DNA of 64,000 nucleotides from CADCWK01 sp965218235 (GCA_965218235.1 OZ244595.1:1178001-1242000), one strand, 5' to 3'. Positions 18,160 through 25,971 are shown, numbered from the stretch's first letter. Numbers and translations: made by a program. Notes: a model not told the origin generated them from the letters alone.

Positions 18160-18408
18160 TTACTGATCGAGTATTCGAGGAGGTCGTCCTTGAATGCGGA
18201 ACTGTCGTGCGATCAACCAAATGGCACGCTCAGTAGTGCGAGAGCATCGCCGCGGCACGATGAGGACGGCCACCTCCGTATGTCCTGGTACGAGAGGCTC
18301 TGGCTCTCCAATCATGCTCGCGGGTCGAAGGACGATCTGATCGAGCGGCGTTGGGCGCCGACCCCGAGCAATGTATGCCTGCCGGCGGCGGATCGCGGCC
18401 CGCGACAT
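18160..18408 (-). CDS. Small basic protein coupled to the recombinase
   Basis: An 82-residue Arg-rich protein whose ATG overlaps the recombinase stop in a TGATG arrangement, the usual sign of translational coupling. No domain is recognised. Small basic proteins next to tyrosine recombinases can act as excision factors, but that is speculative here. Confidence 0.4.
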   Translation of the reverse strand: MSRAAIRRRQAYIARGRRPTPLDQIVLRPASMIGEPEPLVPGHTEVAVLIVPRRCSRTTERAIWLIARQFRIQGRPPRILDQ

Positions 18409-19304
18409 CACAGGCTGGTCGCCTCCATCACCTTGCGACCGTTTTTGCGTGCGAGGTGAACGTAGATCTGGGTCGTCTCCAAGCTCGCGTGCCCCAACCA
18501 CTCCTTGAGCTGGAACGGGCTCACCCCTGCCTCTGCTTTGTGTGTAGCAAAGGTGTGGCGAAGACTATGGCAGCTCGCCTTCTTCGTGATCCCGGCCGCG
18601 TCGCGGTACTTGACCACCAGTTTGCGCACGCCGCGCTCCGAGAAGGGATCGCCCAAGTAGTTGAGGAAGAGGCTATCCGACGACGCGGTATCCGGTCGGA
18701 TGCTGAGCCAGGAACGAAGCGCCTGAATCCCCTTCTTCTCGAGTTCGACCGTGCGGCCAACTCCCCCCTTGCCCGAGCTGATTACTACTGACCCTTCTCG
18801 CAGATCCACGTCGTTGAGGCGTAAGTCACAGAGCTCGGAAACCCGGACGCCGGTTTGCAGGAAGACCTGAAGGATGGCGAAGTCCCGAGGGTGTCCTCCG
18901 GCCAGAGATAGCATGCGGCTGTACTCGTCCGAGCGTAGGAAGGCGCGACCTGGGCGCTCGCGCTTCGGCGTCGCGACACCAGTCGTCGGAATCTTCCCGA
19001 GGCTCCCCTCCCCTTCCAGATGGCGGAAGAACTCGCGGATCGCGGCGAGCTTTCTAGCTCGGGAAACTCCCGTCACGTCACGGCGACCGAGATCGGCCAG
19101 GAACTCAACGACGTCGACGCGGTTCACGTCACCGGGTGTGGCGATGGTCCCGTTGGTTTCGGTCAGCCAAGCAGTGAACTGAGCGAGGTCGGAGGCATAG
19201 GCACGAATCGTGGCCCCGCTCCGGTTACGGCCTTCCAGTGCGGTCAGGAAGCCGGCGATCTCGACGCTGAGCGTACCGGTGGGAGGATGGGGGTGTGAAG
19301 TCAT
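18408..19304 (-). CDS. Tyrosine recombinase, XerC/XerD-like
   Basis: A 298-residue site-specific recombinase. The N-terminal SAM-like DNA-binding domain covers about residues 10-100 and the catalytic domain follows. Active-site residues are visible: the first Arg in TGVRVSELC, His and Arg in HSLRHTFATH, the later His in LGHASLETT and the Tyr nucleophile in QIYVHL. ATG 19304 was preferred to an in-frame start 138 bases upstream. It differs from the integrase beside the tRNA and may resolve element dimers, like plasmid Xer proteins, or be left from a second element. GATACG repeats lie upstream. Confidence 0.9.
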   Translation of the reverse strand: MTSHPHPPTGTLSVEIAGFLTALEGRNRSGATIRAYASDLAQFTAWLTETNGTIATPGDVNRVDVVEFLADLGRRDVTGVSRARKLAAIREFFRHLEGEGSLGKIPTTGVATPKRERPGRAFLRSDEYSRMLSLAGGHPRDFAILQVFLQTGVRVSELCDLRLNDVDLREGSVVISSGKGGVGRTVELEKKGIQALRSWLSIRPDTASSDSLFLNYLGDPFSERGVRKLVVKYRDAAGITKKASCHSLRHTFATHKAEAGVSPFQLKEWLGHASLETTQIYVHLARKNGRKVMEATSL

Positions 19305-19350
19305 AGAGTAGTGGACTGACGTCGGTGTCAGTGGCCTTTCATACGTACCA

Positions 19351-19366
19351 CGATACGGCGATACGG
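19351..19366. promoter_or_regulatory. Tandem CGATACGG repeats upstream of the recombinase
   Basis: Two adjacent copies of CGATACGG lie 47 bp upstream of the recombinase start. They share the half-site of the palindromes at 15833, 24192 and 25850-25970, so one DNA-binding protein may control these promoters together. Confidence 0.55.
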
Positions 19367-19545
19367 TGTGATGGGCCAAGAGGTGGTGCGTTGGGAAAGG
19401 TGGTTCCGATAACGTAGCTTGTTTCCCATTATATGGAACCAAGGGGAGGACACGTCAAGCACAGTCATTGATATGCTGGTTCTGGGAATGGTTGTTATGA
19501 GAACCGGCGCACTCGCCACACATTACGCGATGGGCGATGGTGCCG

Positions 19546-21021
19546 TCAGGTAAGCGTAGATGTCGCATTCCGTGTCGGCAAGCTGCTCCGGTCACCACGG
19601 GCAAAGACACTCGTCACTTCATCACCACACATCAGGCATCTACCCTTGGCTGACGCTTCAAGATTCAGAAGGCTCCTCCGACTGCCGTCGAAGAATAGAT
19701 GGTTCGTTCCCGTTGGTTCGTCAATCAGCCCGGTAACCATCAGCATCATGTCATTAGCGGCGAGGGCAGCACCGACGGCGTTGAGCGTCATCACACTCGG
19801 CTCGTGCACGTCGTCCGAATCGACGTAGCGTTGCGCCTCCCTCTGCTCCGGCGACAAGCTCTCATCCTGGAGCCGACTCGCCGGGATGAGTCCTGCACAC
19901 AAAAGGCATCCGCCCCCAAACGATGGCAGGACACGTCTTGCCACCGAGTAAATCTCCTCGATCGACTGGTCCGCCGGATCGACGCGTACCTTGGCTCCGA
20001 TCTGATATCCCGGTATGAGGTACTGGTGGACGAGGGCGTTGAATACGAGGCGGCTAGTGAACGTATCGGTCGCCAGGAAGAGCACATCGGCGTCCCGTAG
20101 TAACGTCGCGACGTGGTCGTCGACGACGTTCCCAACAATGGCGTCGAACCGGATCTTGGGGTTTGCGCTACGCGCCACACGCTCAGCCACCTTGACCTTA
20201 TGCGTCGCCAGACTAGGAACGCCCTGCCTGAACGCTGGCAACCGGTCCAATAGTGGGAGAAGACCGGCATCGCGACGGGTCGCCCCCACGATGCGAGGTA
20301 GATTGGAGGGCTCAACTCGGTCGAAGTCGACGACGACTAGGTGGCCGACGCCAAGTCTAGCGAGCATCTGGACCAACAGTGAGCCACCGCCACCAGCGCC
20401 GACGATGCCTACCTTGAGTCGACCCAGACGGTGCTGGCCGAGGTCACCAAATAACCGCACGTGTCGGTCGTAGATTGCAGAGACAGCATCACTGCCAGGA
20501 GAGGTGTTCGGAGAGAAGATCCGTAAGTTCTCACCGACCACCACAGCGTGATCGATTGAACGACGCTCGATCCCAGGTATCCAGATGTCGCCGGCCACGG
20601 CGTCCTGGGATAACACGAGCGCTCCGACAGGGCCGCCTCGCGTCACGTCGAGCAGGGCAGGGTAGCCGCGTTCATGCGAGTTGAGATCATCGCGGGAAAA
20701 GGAGACCGGACCATGGCCGGGGTGACAGTGGACGGCTAGGTAGACAAGTTGCTCCTCGTCGCATCTACCCGAAAGTCTGGCTACGAACTCGGATGTGAGC
20801 ATCCGGTAGCCGCGCTGACCTGGGACGTAGTCGACTCCGTCGGCGGCAGGCACCCATTCACGAGCAAGAAGACGGACTTGGGAGTCGGTCTCGACAATGC
20901 CCGCGATGATCACACCACCGTGCTCGTCATCGTCACCCGGGAAGAGATGATGACGCATTTCGTTGAAGAGCGGCGCCGGGATCCGAACCGACCAAGGCTT
21001 AATCAACGACTCAGCAGCCAT
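19546..21021 (-). CDS. JAB (JAMM) protease - E1-like (ThiF) fusion of a ubiquitin-like system
   Basis: A 491-residue fusion. The N-terminal JAB domain has a complete JAMM zinc-protease motif: Glu33 in DDEHGG, His98 and His100, Ser109 and Asp112 in HCHPGHGPVSFSRDD. Such proteases mature ubiquitin-like tails or remove them from targets. The C-terminal E1-like domain has the nucleotide loop GAGGGG at 208-213, VVDFD at 230-234, SNLPR, and the CxxC pairs 372/375 and 462/465 that bind zinc in ThiF/MoeB proteins. It should adenylate the ubiquitin-like C-terminus. ATG 21021 starts inside the end of the E2-like gene (19-base overlap), so the two are coupled. No catalytic cysteine for thioester formation is obvious. 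Confidence 0.88.
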   Translation of the reverse strand: MAAESLIKPWSVRIPAPLFNEMRHHLFPGDDDEHGGVIIAGIVETDSQVRLLAREWVPAADGVDYVPGQRGYRMLTSEFVARLSGRCDEEQLVYLAVHCHPGHGPVSFSRDDLNSHERGYPALLDVTRGGPVGALVLSQDAVAGDIWIPGIERRSIDHAVVVGENLRIFSPNTSPGSDAVSAIYDRHVRLFGDLGQHRLGRLKVGIVGAGGGGSLLVQMLARLGVGHLVVVDFDRVEPSNLPRIVGATRRDAGLLPLLDRLPAFRQGVPSLATHKVKVAERVARSANPKIRFDAIVGNVVDDHVATLLRDADVLFLATDTFTSRLVFNALVHQYLIPGYQIGAKVRVDPADQSIEEIYSVARRVLPSFGGGCLLCAGLIPASRLQDESLSPEQREAQRYVDSDDVHEPSVMTLNAVGAALAANDMMLMVTGLIDEPTGTNHLFFDGSRRSLLNLEASAKGRCLMCGDEVTSVFARGDRSSLPTRNATSTLT

Positions 21022-21386
21022 TCCTGCACCTTCTGGAGTTTGGCGGCGGCCGTGTCCACGGCACTGTCCCATCCGTTAGACCGACGAGAGATTTGCGTGG
21101 TGGCACGCCCGTTCCACTGGACCTGCTGCTGGAAGCCCTCCCCCAACGGCGCTCCGTCGACACGTGCGAGTCCCGGGTCCGTGAACAGCGGGTAGACGTC
21201 GGCGTAGGGATAATTGTATGGAATCGTGAAGCCGATCCATGAGCGATCGGGTTGGTACTGGGGACCCAGCGTCACGACGGAGAGAGTGACCGTGGCCCCG
21301 CCGTCCGACTGGTCGGCCGAGGTGATCTCGCATTCCGGCCAGGCGGCACGTAGCTCGTCGAGTGCGGTCGCGATCGCAGGACTCAC
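21003..21386 (-). CDS. E2-like protein, prokaryotic E2 family E type
   Basis: A 127-residue protein resembling prokaryotic E2 family E: a strand-rich core, the proline-containing turn GFTIPYNYPYADVYPLF near residues 52-70, and a terminal helix pair (WDSAVDTAAAKLQKVQEWL). E2 enzymes carry activated ubiquitin on a cysteine; the only cysteine here is residue 19, well before the usual active-site region, where the sequence reads ISRRSNGW. It may therefore be a scaffold rather than a thioester carrier. GTG 21386 overlaps the stop of the ubiquitin-like gene (GTGA). Gene order and overlaps tie it to the JAB-E1 protein. Confidence 0.72.
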   Translation of the reverse strand: MSPAIATALDELRAAWPECEITSADQSDGGATVTLSVVTLGPQYQPDRSWIGFTIPYNYPYADVYPLFTDPGLARVDGAPLGEGFQQQVQWNGRATTQISRRSNGWDSAVDTAAAKLQKVQEWLLSR

Positions 21387-21694
21387 CTAATGCTCCGAAA
21401 CGGCGATGAGTTGTCATCGGGCGCCACGGCTCGGAACTTAGACCTCGGGCTGAACTCCACGACCTCGGCGTCGCCGACAGGCTTGAGCGACTGTCCCCGG
21501 TCGAGGAAGAGGGAGAAGTCAGCGCGGATATTGACTCCCTGGCTGATCGCGGCGGACTTGATCTCCGATCCGCTAGCCTCGGGCCGGCCCCGCTCCTCCG
21601 TCATAACGACCTCGCGGTTGTTGACGAAAATGGTCACCGACCGGCTGCGGGGCGGTTTCTTGTTCGCCTCGACGATGTTGCTTGAAGTAGACAT
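21383..21694 (-). CDS. Ubiquitin-like protein (multi-ubiquitin family type, single domain)
   Basis: A 103-residue protein with a beta-grasp-like core: SVTIFVNNREVVM, a charged turn, SGSEIKSAAISQGVN as the central helix, FSLFLD, and AEVVEFSPRSKFRAV as the last strands. This pattern fits the prokaryotic multi-ubiquitin family, but here there is one domain only. It ends in an Asp/Ser/Arg-rich tail without a Gly-Gly, so conjugation would need processing or another chemistry. ATG 21694 has AGGGGGT upstream. It begins the coupled trio ubiquitin-like, E2-like, JAB-E1. Confidence 0.72.
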   Translation of the reverse strand: MSTSSNIVEANKKPPRSRSVTIFVNNREVVMTEERGRPEASGSEIKSAAISQGVNIRADFSLFLDRGQSLKPVGDAEVVEFSPRSKFRAVAPDDNSSPFRSIR

Positions 21695-21832
21695 GTTGAC
21701 CCCCTGGGGTGGATACCCCGCTATGGACGATCTGACTACGTTGGTCAGATACTCTACATACAGTGTATTTGATGTAGGATATTCACGCAAGGTTGCAGTC
21801 GTAGTCCTCACCGTCCAACTCAAGGGCGCCTC
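21695..21832. promoter_or_regulatory. Likely promoter region of the ubiquitin-like operon
   Basis: A 138-bp gap separates the STAS-like gene from the ubiquitin-like gene. It is AT-richer than the flanks and contains inverted repeats TCTGAC/GTCAGA (near 21734) and the small palindrome ATACACTGTAT on the minus strand (near 21760). These could be a promoter and operator; the assignment rests on position and composition. Confidence 0.35.
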
Positions 21833-22378
21833 TTAGGACAGCGTTCTGTACAGGTACTGCTCGCGTCCGGCTGACGAACGGCCGCGCTCACGACGTATCA
21901 CGCCGAGGCCGGCGAGCTTCGAGAGGCGTTCGTTGGCGGCGTTGAGGGTGATGTTCAACTCGTCGCGGACGTCGGCACTCGAGACCGGACCAGCGGCCTC
22001 GAGGATCGATTGGAAGGTGTCGGTGTCCGCAGGGTGTACTTTCCCGATCAAGCGATGGGCACCGTTTAGGCGCTCAATCATGAACACACCGCCGGTGCCG
22101 ATACCGCTAAGGGCCTGAGTCAAGTTCTCTCGCGTGTACTCGGTCAATCCTTCAACGATTACGAACAAACCGGGATGATCGGACATCAGGCTGAGGATGG
22201 TGCGGCCGAAGTACTCGGCGGCGAATGAGTAGTCGAAGGCCTGTACCTCGCCCAAGTCGAGGACGAGGACATCGCCCTCGGCCAGGGCCTCAAGGGTCGC
22301 AGCCACTTGAGGGCGCAGCTCTCGGCCACGTTCACGGGTCCACAGGTGCGGGCCTGGGACGACAATTCTTTGCTCCAT
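21833..22378 (-). CDS. STAS-like domain protein with winged helix
   Basis: A 181-residue protein. Residues 1-115 resemble the STAS-like DUF4325 fold: GDVLVLDLGEVQAFDYSFAAEYFGR carries the strand and conserved Ser-Phe-Ala turn of this family, related to anti-anti-sigma factors. Residues 120-181 (ILEAAGPVSSADVRDEL, LSKLAGLGVIRRER) form a winged helix-turn-helix. The combination suggests a regulator whose DNA binding is switched by the neighbouring GHKL ATPase. ATG 22378 was chosen; a start 24 bases upstream is possible. It follows the GHKL gene by 33 bases. Confidence 0.7.
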   Translation of the reverse strand: MEQRIVVPGPHLWTRERGRELRPQVAATLEALAEGDVLVLDLGEVQAFDYSFAAEYFGRTILSLMSDHPGLFVIVEGLTEYTRENLTQALSGIGTGGVFMIERLNGAHRLIGKVHPADTDTFQSILEAAGPVSSADVRDELNITLNAANERLSKLAGLGVIRRERGRSSAGREQYLYRTLS

Positions 22379-22411
22379 AGAGTTCACTGTAGGTAATGGC
22401 ACTCCAAATCG

Positions 22412-23275
22412 TCAAGCTCCGTTCTGGCTGGATAGCGCCGGCAAGGTCAGCGCGATCTGAACTCCCGGGAGTAGTGGTACGGGGAAGGCGCGTCCTTGCG
22501 AGCGGTCAGCGCGGTATCTGACCACCCCACGGCCGGATCGGATCTGGACCGATCCTCGATGCGTCGCAACCTTCTCGAGGAGGCGTGCCAGTCCTTGGCC
22601 TCTGGTGGCGTCGTCGAAGCGCGAGACGCCCAACTTCGCGGCCTGCAAGATCGCATCGACATCGTCGGATATGCTCGCGATGGTGGAGCCTCGGCGGAGG
22701 CTGGCGAGCAGGCCGGTCCCGCCGTCGGCAACGCCGATCTCAAGGAATGCATCTGGACCGGGCTGAAACTCTTGCATGGCAACGAAAGCGCTCGTCGTCT
22801 TGCAACCGCTCTGACGGTCGTTGTGATGAAAAACGTTCTGACCGACCTCTGACACCGCCGTCGCGACGTCAAAGGCGGCCGAGTTGGGATACGCGAAGTC
22901 GTCCTGCAGCGTGCTTACCAGTCGGTCGAGCACATGTCCCAAATCGCGTTCCGCGTCGATACGAGTGACCTCGATCAACCTGTTAGTTGAGCCGTGGTAG
23001 AAGCGGCCCCCCTCTGCCTCACCCGAGCTGAAGGGGGGATCGAAGGTCACACGCTCGTGGAGCGCAAGGGGGAGCCCCATACGAAGCAGATACTCGACTA
23101 GGGGGCCAGGCACTACTCGGATCACGGGTGCCCGACCGGCCGCACAGACCGTCTCGCAGGCGACGGCCAATTGGACGAGCGCCGACGGCGAGATGAAGGT
23201 GTACTCGCGAAGGTCAAAGACGCCGCCTGAATCATCGAAAGGTCGCTGACTTCTGAGGAGCGCGTCGAACCGGAT
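22412..23275 (-). CDS. STAS-like - GHKL ATPase signalling protein; start codon unclear
   Basis: The downstream part is a GHKL (histidine-kinase/anti-sigma type) ATPase: N box EVGQNVFHHN, D box VADGGTGL, and GQGLARLLEKVATH as the third ATP-binding motif. Before it, FDLREYTFISPSALVQLA is a STAS-like strand-helix pattern. That part lies upstream of the first usable TTG (23170), so translation must begin earlier. The frame stays open to a TAA at 23327-23329 but has no ATG, GTG or TTG in that region. ATC 23275 is the listed guess; an ATG at 23280 is in another frame. A lost start, a frameshift or a rare start are all possible. Confidence 0.65.
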   Translation of the reverse strand: MRFDALLRSQRPFDDSGGVFDLREYTFISPSALVQLAVACETVCAAGRAPVIRVVPGPLVEYLLRMGLPLALHERVTFDPPFSSGEAEGGRFYHGSTNRLIEVTRIDAERDLGHVLDRLVSTLQDDFAYPNSAAFDVATAVSEVGQNVFHHNDRQSGCKTTSAFVAMQEFQPGPDAFLEIGVADGGTGLLASLRRGSTIASISDDVDAILQAAKLGVSRFDDATRGQGLARLLEKVATHRGSVQIRSGRGVVRYRADRSQGRAFPVPLLPGVQIALTLPALSSQNGA

Positions 23276-23363
23276 CGCATCTAGCTTAGTGCCTGTCCTT
23301 ACCGATCCTCTCCCCTCGACCGTGTCTTAATAAGTAGGCAGGAAATCGGTCTTCACCCTTCGA

Positions 23364-23825
23364 CTACTCCGGGGTAGAACCCGCTCTCGACATTACCCCA
23401 TCGGGGGTTATGCGCCGCTTTAGTCCCTTGATCCGATCAAAGTCCTTGTCGTAGCTGCACAGCTCCAAGGCTTTGTCATCGAGAACCTGAGTTGCCGTTA
23501 GCGCGTCTTCAAACCCGAGGTGCGGGTACTCCGCCCAGAGCTCCAGCGCTCGCTGCACTCGATCGCCAGCAGACACTCGCATTCCCCGTAGTGACAAGAT
23601 TGGTGTCAGCAAATCACGGATCCGATCCGACTTTAGGCCATACACCTTCGGAGACGCTAGCACGTAGGCCACCTCAGCGAGGACGGCCTCGCTGGTCGTG
23701 ACCAGCACGTCCTTCTGTTCCGCCCAGCGCAGCAATGTCCGACACTCCTCGGCCATCCGTGCATCGGCTTCCCCGGTCGGCTCGACCAGCGCACGCACGA
23801 AGACATTGGTGTCGAGGAAGGTCAC
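23364..23825 (-). CDS. vapC: PIN-domain toxin, VapC-like
   Basis: A 153-residue PIN-domain ribonuclease, the toxin of a VapBC pair; such toxins cut tRNA or other RNA when the antitoxin is lost. Acidic active-site residues appear in FLDTNVFVRAL (start), SEAVLAEVAYVL and FEDALTA, with a later Asp in YDKDFDRI. It overlaps the antitoxin stop by ATGA. The pair sits between the GHKL gene and ParA and probably stabilises the island. Confidence 0.88.
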   Translation of the reverse strand: MTFLDTNVFVRALVEPTGEADARMAEECRTLLRWAEQKDVLVTTSEAVLAEVAYVLASPKVYGLKSDRIRDLLTPILSLRGMRVSAGDRVQRALELWAEYPHLGFEDALTATQVLDDKALELCSYDKDFDRIKGLKRRITPDGVMSRAGSTPE

Positions 23826-24109
23826 GGTCGCTCTCTCCGCTCCCCTAGTACAGTGCCGTAGCGATCACCACGATCGCGTCTCGCCTGGCGTAGTTGTTCC
23901 TCTACGGTGGCCGGCGCGCTCGTCAGTGGGCGCACCGACCCCAGAACTGCGTCGAGCTTGGACGCAACGGGTTTGACCCGCACCGTGTCGCCGTCTACGA
24001 CGAAGGCAACACGCTCCCCCGTCTGTACGCCAAGTAGTCGGCGCACCGAGGCTGGCAGCGTGACTTGTCCCCGTCCTGTGATGGTAGTGATGTGATCAGC
24101 GATTGCCAT
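23822..24109 (-). CDS. vapB: AbrB-type antitoxin, VapB-like
   Basis: A 95-residue antitoxin. Residues 5-48 form the swapped-hairpin AbrB/SpoVT DNA-binding fold (ITGRGQVTLPASVRRLLGVQTGERVAF), and the acidic/basic tail (ATVEEQLRQARRDRGD) is the part expected to cover the toxin. The ATG lacks a clear ribosome-binding site. The palindrome CAGTATACTG at 24119-24128, directly upstream, is a likely autoregulation site. It diverges from parA. Confidence 0.87.
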   Translation of the reverse strand: MAIADHITTITGRGQVTLPASVRRLLGVQTGERVAFVVDGDTVRVKPVASKLDAVLGSVRPLTSAPATVEEQLRQARRDRGDRYGTVLGERRERP

Positions 24110-24118
24110 ATTTGCGTA

Positions 24119-24213
24119 CAGTATACTGGTTAATGCAAGTAGGCGCGATCAATGCATACGATTGTACATATTGACATCGACTCGGTCTGATGCGTATCGT
24201 CGTATCACGATAC
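24119..24213. promoter_or_regulatory. Divergent vapB/parA control region with GATAC repeats
   Basis: Between the divergent starts lie the 10-bp palindrome CAGTATACTG (24119-24128) and, at 24192-24213, a cluster of CGTATCGT, CGTATCAC and an inverted CGATAC. The second cluster is 14 bp before parA, a typical place for a partition centromere and parA operator bound by a ribbon-helix-helix partner. Assignment is by sequence and position only. Confidence 0.6.
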
Positions 24214-24226
24214 TGGTAATTTATCT

Positions 24227-25021
24227 ATGCAAGCGTCCTCTTCTCCCTCTCCCCGACCCGCGCGGGTCATCGCGATCGCCAACCAGAAGGGTGGCGTGGC
24301 CAAAACCACGACGACCATTCACCTCGGCGTCGCTCTCGCCGACCTCGGCAAGCGCGTCCTCATGGTGGACCTCGACCCGCAGGGCCACCTGGCCGAGGGC
24401 TTCGGCATCGTCTCCGACCGCCTCTCTAACGAGATCAGCGACGTGCTCGATGGCACCAGCCGTATGAGCGAGATCATCATCCCTGAGGTCCGCCCGAACC
24501 TCGACCTGGCTCCGTCCAACATCCGCCTGTCGGATATGGAACTGACGCTCGTCAACGTGCGGTTCCGCGAATACAAGCTCCAGCGAGCGCTCGAACCGGT
24601 GCTGCGCTCCTATGACGTCATCCTGCTCGACTGTCCCCCGTCGCTGGGCCTGCTGACGGTGAACGGCCTGATCAGCGCCAACGAGGTCCTGATCGTAATG
24701 GCGACCGAGTACTACGCCATGCTGGGGGTCTCGCTGCTCATCAAGACGATCGACGCCATCCGGGTCGAGGCGAACCCCAAACTCACGGTGCGCGGCATCA
24801 TCCATACTCATTTCAAATCGCAGACGCACCACGCCAAGGAGGTCGTCGCCCGGACCAAGGAAGAACTCGGCGCCCACATGCACGTATTCGAGCCGCCGAT
24901 CAACGACTCCACCCGGTTCGCCGAGGCGTCCGCGTCCGGTCAGACCGTGTTCGACCTTGCTCCCGAGATTCCCGGCGCGCTCGCCTACTGCAAGATCGCC
25001 AAGGAGCTCGCCGATGCCTAA
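24227..25021 (+). CDS. parA: ParA-family partition ATPase
   Basis: A 264-residue deviant-Walker ATPase. The motif KGGVAKTTTT (residues 22-31) is the ParA P-loop, VDLDPQGHLAEGF is the A' segment and ILLDCPPSLGLLT is Walker B. Length and absence of an N-terminal helix-turn-helix fit type Ib plasmid or element partition proteins. It moves or positions DNA bound by its partner. The next gene overlaps its end by 8 bases and encodes a small ribbon-helix-helix protein, the usual partner in this subtype. Confidence 0.93.
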   Translation: MQASSSPSPRPARVIAIANQKGGVAKTTTTIHLGVALADLGKRVLMVDLDPQGHLAEGFGIVSDRLSNEISDVLDGTSRMSEIIIPEVRPNLDLAPSNIRLSDMELTLVNVRFREYKLQRALEPVLRSYDVILLDCPPSLGLLTVNGLISANEVLIVMATEYYAMLGVSLLIKTIDAIRVEANPKLTVRGIIHTHFKSQTHHAKEVVARTKEELGAHMHVFEPPINDSTRFAEASASGQTVFDLAPEIPGALAYCKIAKELADA

Positions 25022-25367
25022 GCACCCAACGATTCGCCGAGACTCCGTCTTCCGCTCCACCGACCCCGATCGCTCCGATCAGCCCACCAACCCACCAGAT
25101 CGGCCCGCGCAGGGGGCGCCCGAGGCCGAGCGGTCCATGCGGCAGACCGCCGTCTGGCTCAGTGACGACGAGTTGGAGTGGCTGGACCAGGAGTGCCGCA
25201 AACTGCGCCGCAGTGGCTGGCGCTCGATCAACCGCTCGATCGTGATCCGCGCCATCCTCGAGTCCCACATCGGGATCGAGCCGGACTACGCGGACACGAG
25301 GTCCGAGCGTGGACTGAGCGACCGGTTCCGCGCCCAGTACCTCGACCCCGCCCGCTCCCCCGCCTGA
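25014..25367 (+). CDS. Ribbon-helix-helix DNA-binding partner of ParA
   Basis: A 117-residue protein: a charged, Pro-rich N-terminus (residues 1-40) followed by a ribbon-helix-helix unit (MRQTAVWLSDDELEWLDQ as strand and first helix, WRSINRSIVIRAILESH as second helix). In type Ib partition systems such proteins bind centromere repeats and repress parA. The four-base overlap region and position directly after parA support that role. The GATACG/CGTATC repeats in the island are its best candidate sites. Confidence 0.8.
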   Translation: MPKHPTIRRDSVFRSTDPDRSDQPTNPPDRPAQGAPEAERSMRQTAVWLSDDELEWLDQECRKLRRSGWRSINRSIVIRAILESHIGIEPDYADTRSERGLSDRFRAQYLDPARSPA

Positions 25368-25457
25368 CGCCGGACGGTCGCGGCCAACGTGCGTTACTGC
25401 CTGGCGGCGCCGTGAACGTGACGTCGCCTCTCCCCTCCATCGCAGACAACGAAAGAG

Positions 25458-25528
25458 GGGTCTCGCAGCGTACTGCGAGACCCTAGGACGAAGCGTGTTG
25501 CTTCGTCAGACACACTCAGCTGTGTGTC
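25458..25528. terminator. Two hairpins between convergent genes
   Basis: A stem GGGTCTCGCAG/CTGCGAGACCC (25458-25483, 4-base loop) and a smaller one GACACAC/GTGTGTC (25509-25528) lie between the ParA partner gene (plus) and the convergent small gene (minus). They probably end both transcripts; no T-runs are present. Confidence 0.6.
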
Positions 25529-25530
25529 GG

Positions 25531-25803
25531 TCAGGCCGCCGGTCGAACCTTGTTCAACCCCTCGTGCCCGTTGTGTCGGCCCCTGCGGACCACCATCATT
25601 TCCCCTTCCCGGGTCACTGCCAACCGGACGCCGCGCAGGAACGCCAACGTCTGCAGGCGCTCCACGGCCGACTCAACCGCCGCCGGCGTGGTGCCGGCGA
25701 AGTAGCCGGCCGAACCGGTCAGGATCCGGTCCAGGATCTGCCCCATCGCCCCATCGTCGAAGTCGCGGATGGTAGCTGAAGCTTTCTCGTATGACTCACC
25801 CAT
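25531..25803 (-). CDS. Small protein of unknown function
   Basis: A 90-residue protein with helical character (MGQILDRILTGSAGYFAGTT, AAVESAVERLQTLAFLRGV) and a short basic end. ATG 25803 has AAAGGA at good spacing and is preferred to the in-frame start 27 bases upstream. No family recognised. Its promoter region carries the densest cluster of GATACG repeats in the window, so it is likely under the same control as parA. Confidence 0.5.
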   Translation of the reverse strand: MGESYEKASATIRDFDDGAMGQILDRILTGSAGYFAGTTPAAVESAVERLQTLAFLRGVRLAVTREGEMMVVRRGRHNGHEGLNKVRPAA

Positions 25804-25848
25804 GCTTGTTCCTTTCGTACGTTCAGTCATCGCCGGACATCCCCATGA

Positions 25849-25971
25849 CCGTATCGGCGTTATGGCATCACGTGCGACGTCGATACGGCCGTACAGCGAT
25901 CCGGTTGAACATTCATCACCCGGATAGGCGCATTACCGTATCGGCGTATCGGGTGTCAGGCGATACGCCGA
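25849..25971. promoter_or_regulatory. Cluster of GATACG/CGTATC repeats
   Basis: At least five half-sites in both orientations: CCGTATCGGCG (25849), TCGATACGGCCG (25880), CCGTATCGG followed by CGTATCGG (25936-25952), and GCGATACGCCG (25960). The spacing is irregular. They lie upstream of the minus-strand small gene and run into the end of the antirestriction gene. A plausible centromere-like or operator array for the island's ribbon-helix-helix protein. Confidence 0.65.

Noticed and set aside
25849..25971. CRISPR array
   Set aside because: The GATACG repeats are short, in both orientations and irregularly spaced, without uniform spacers or cas genes.
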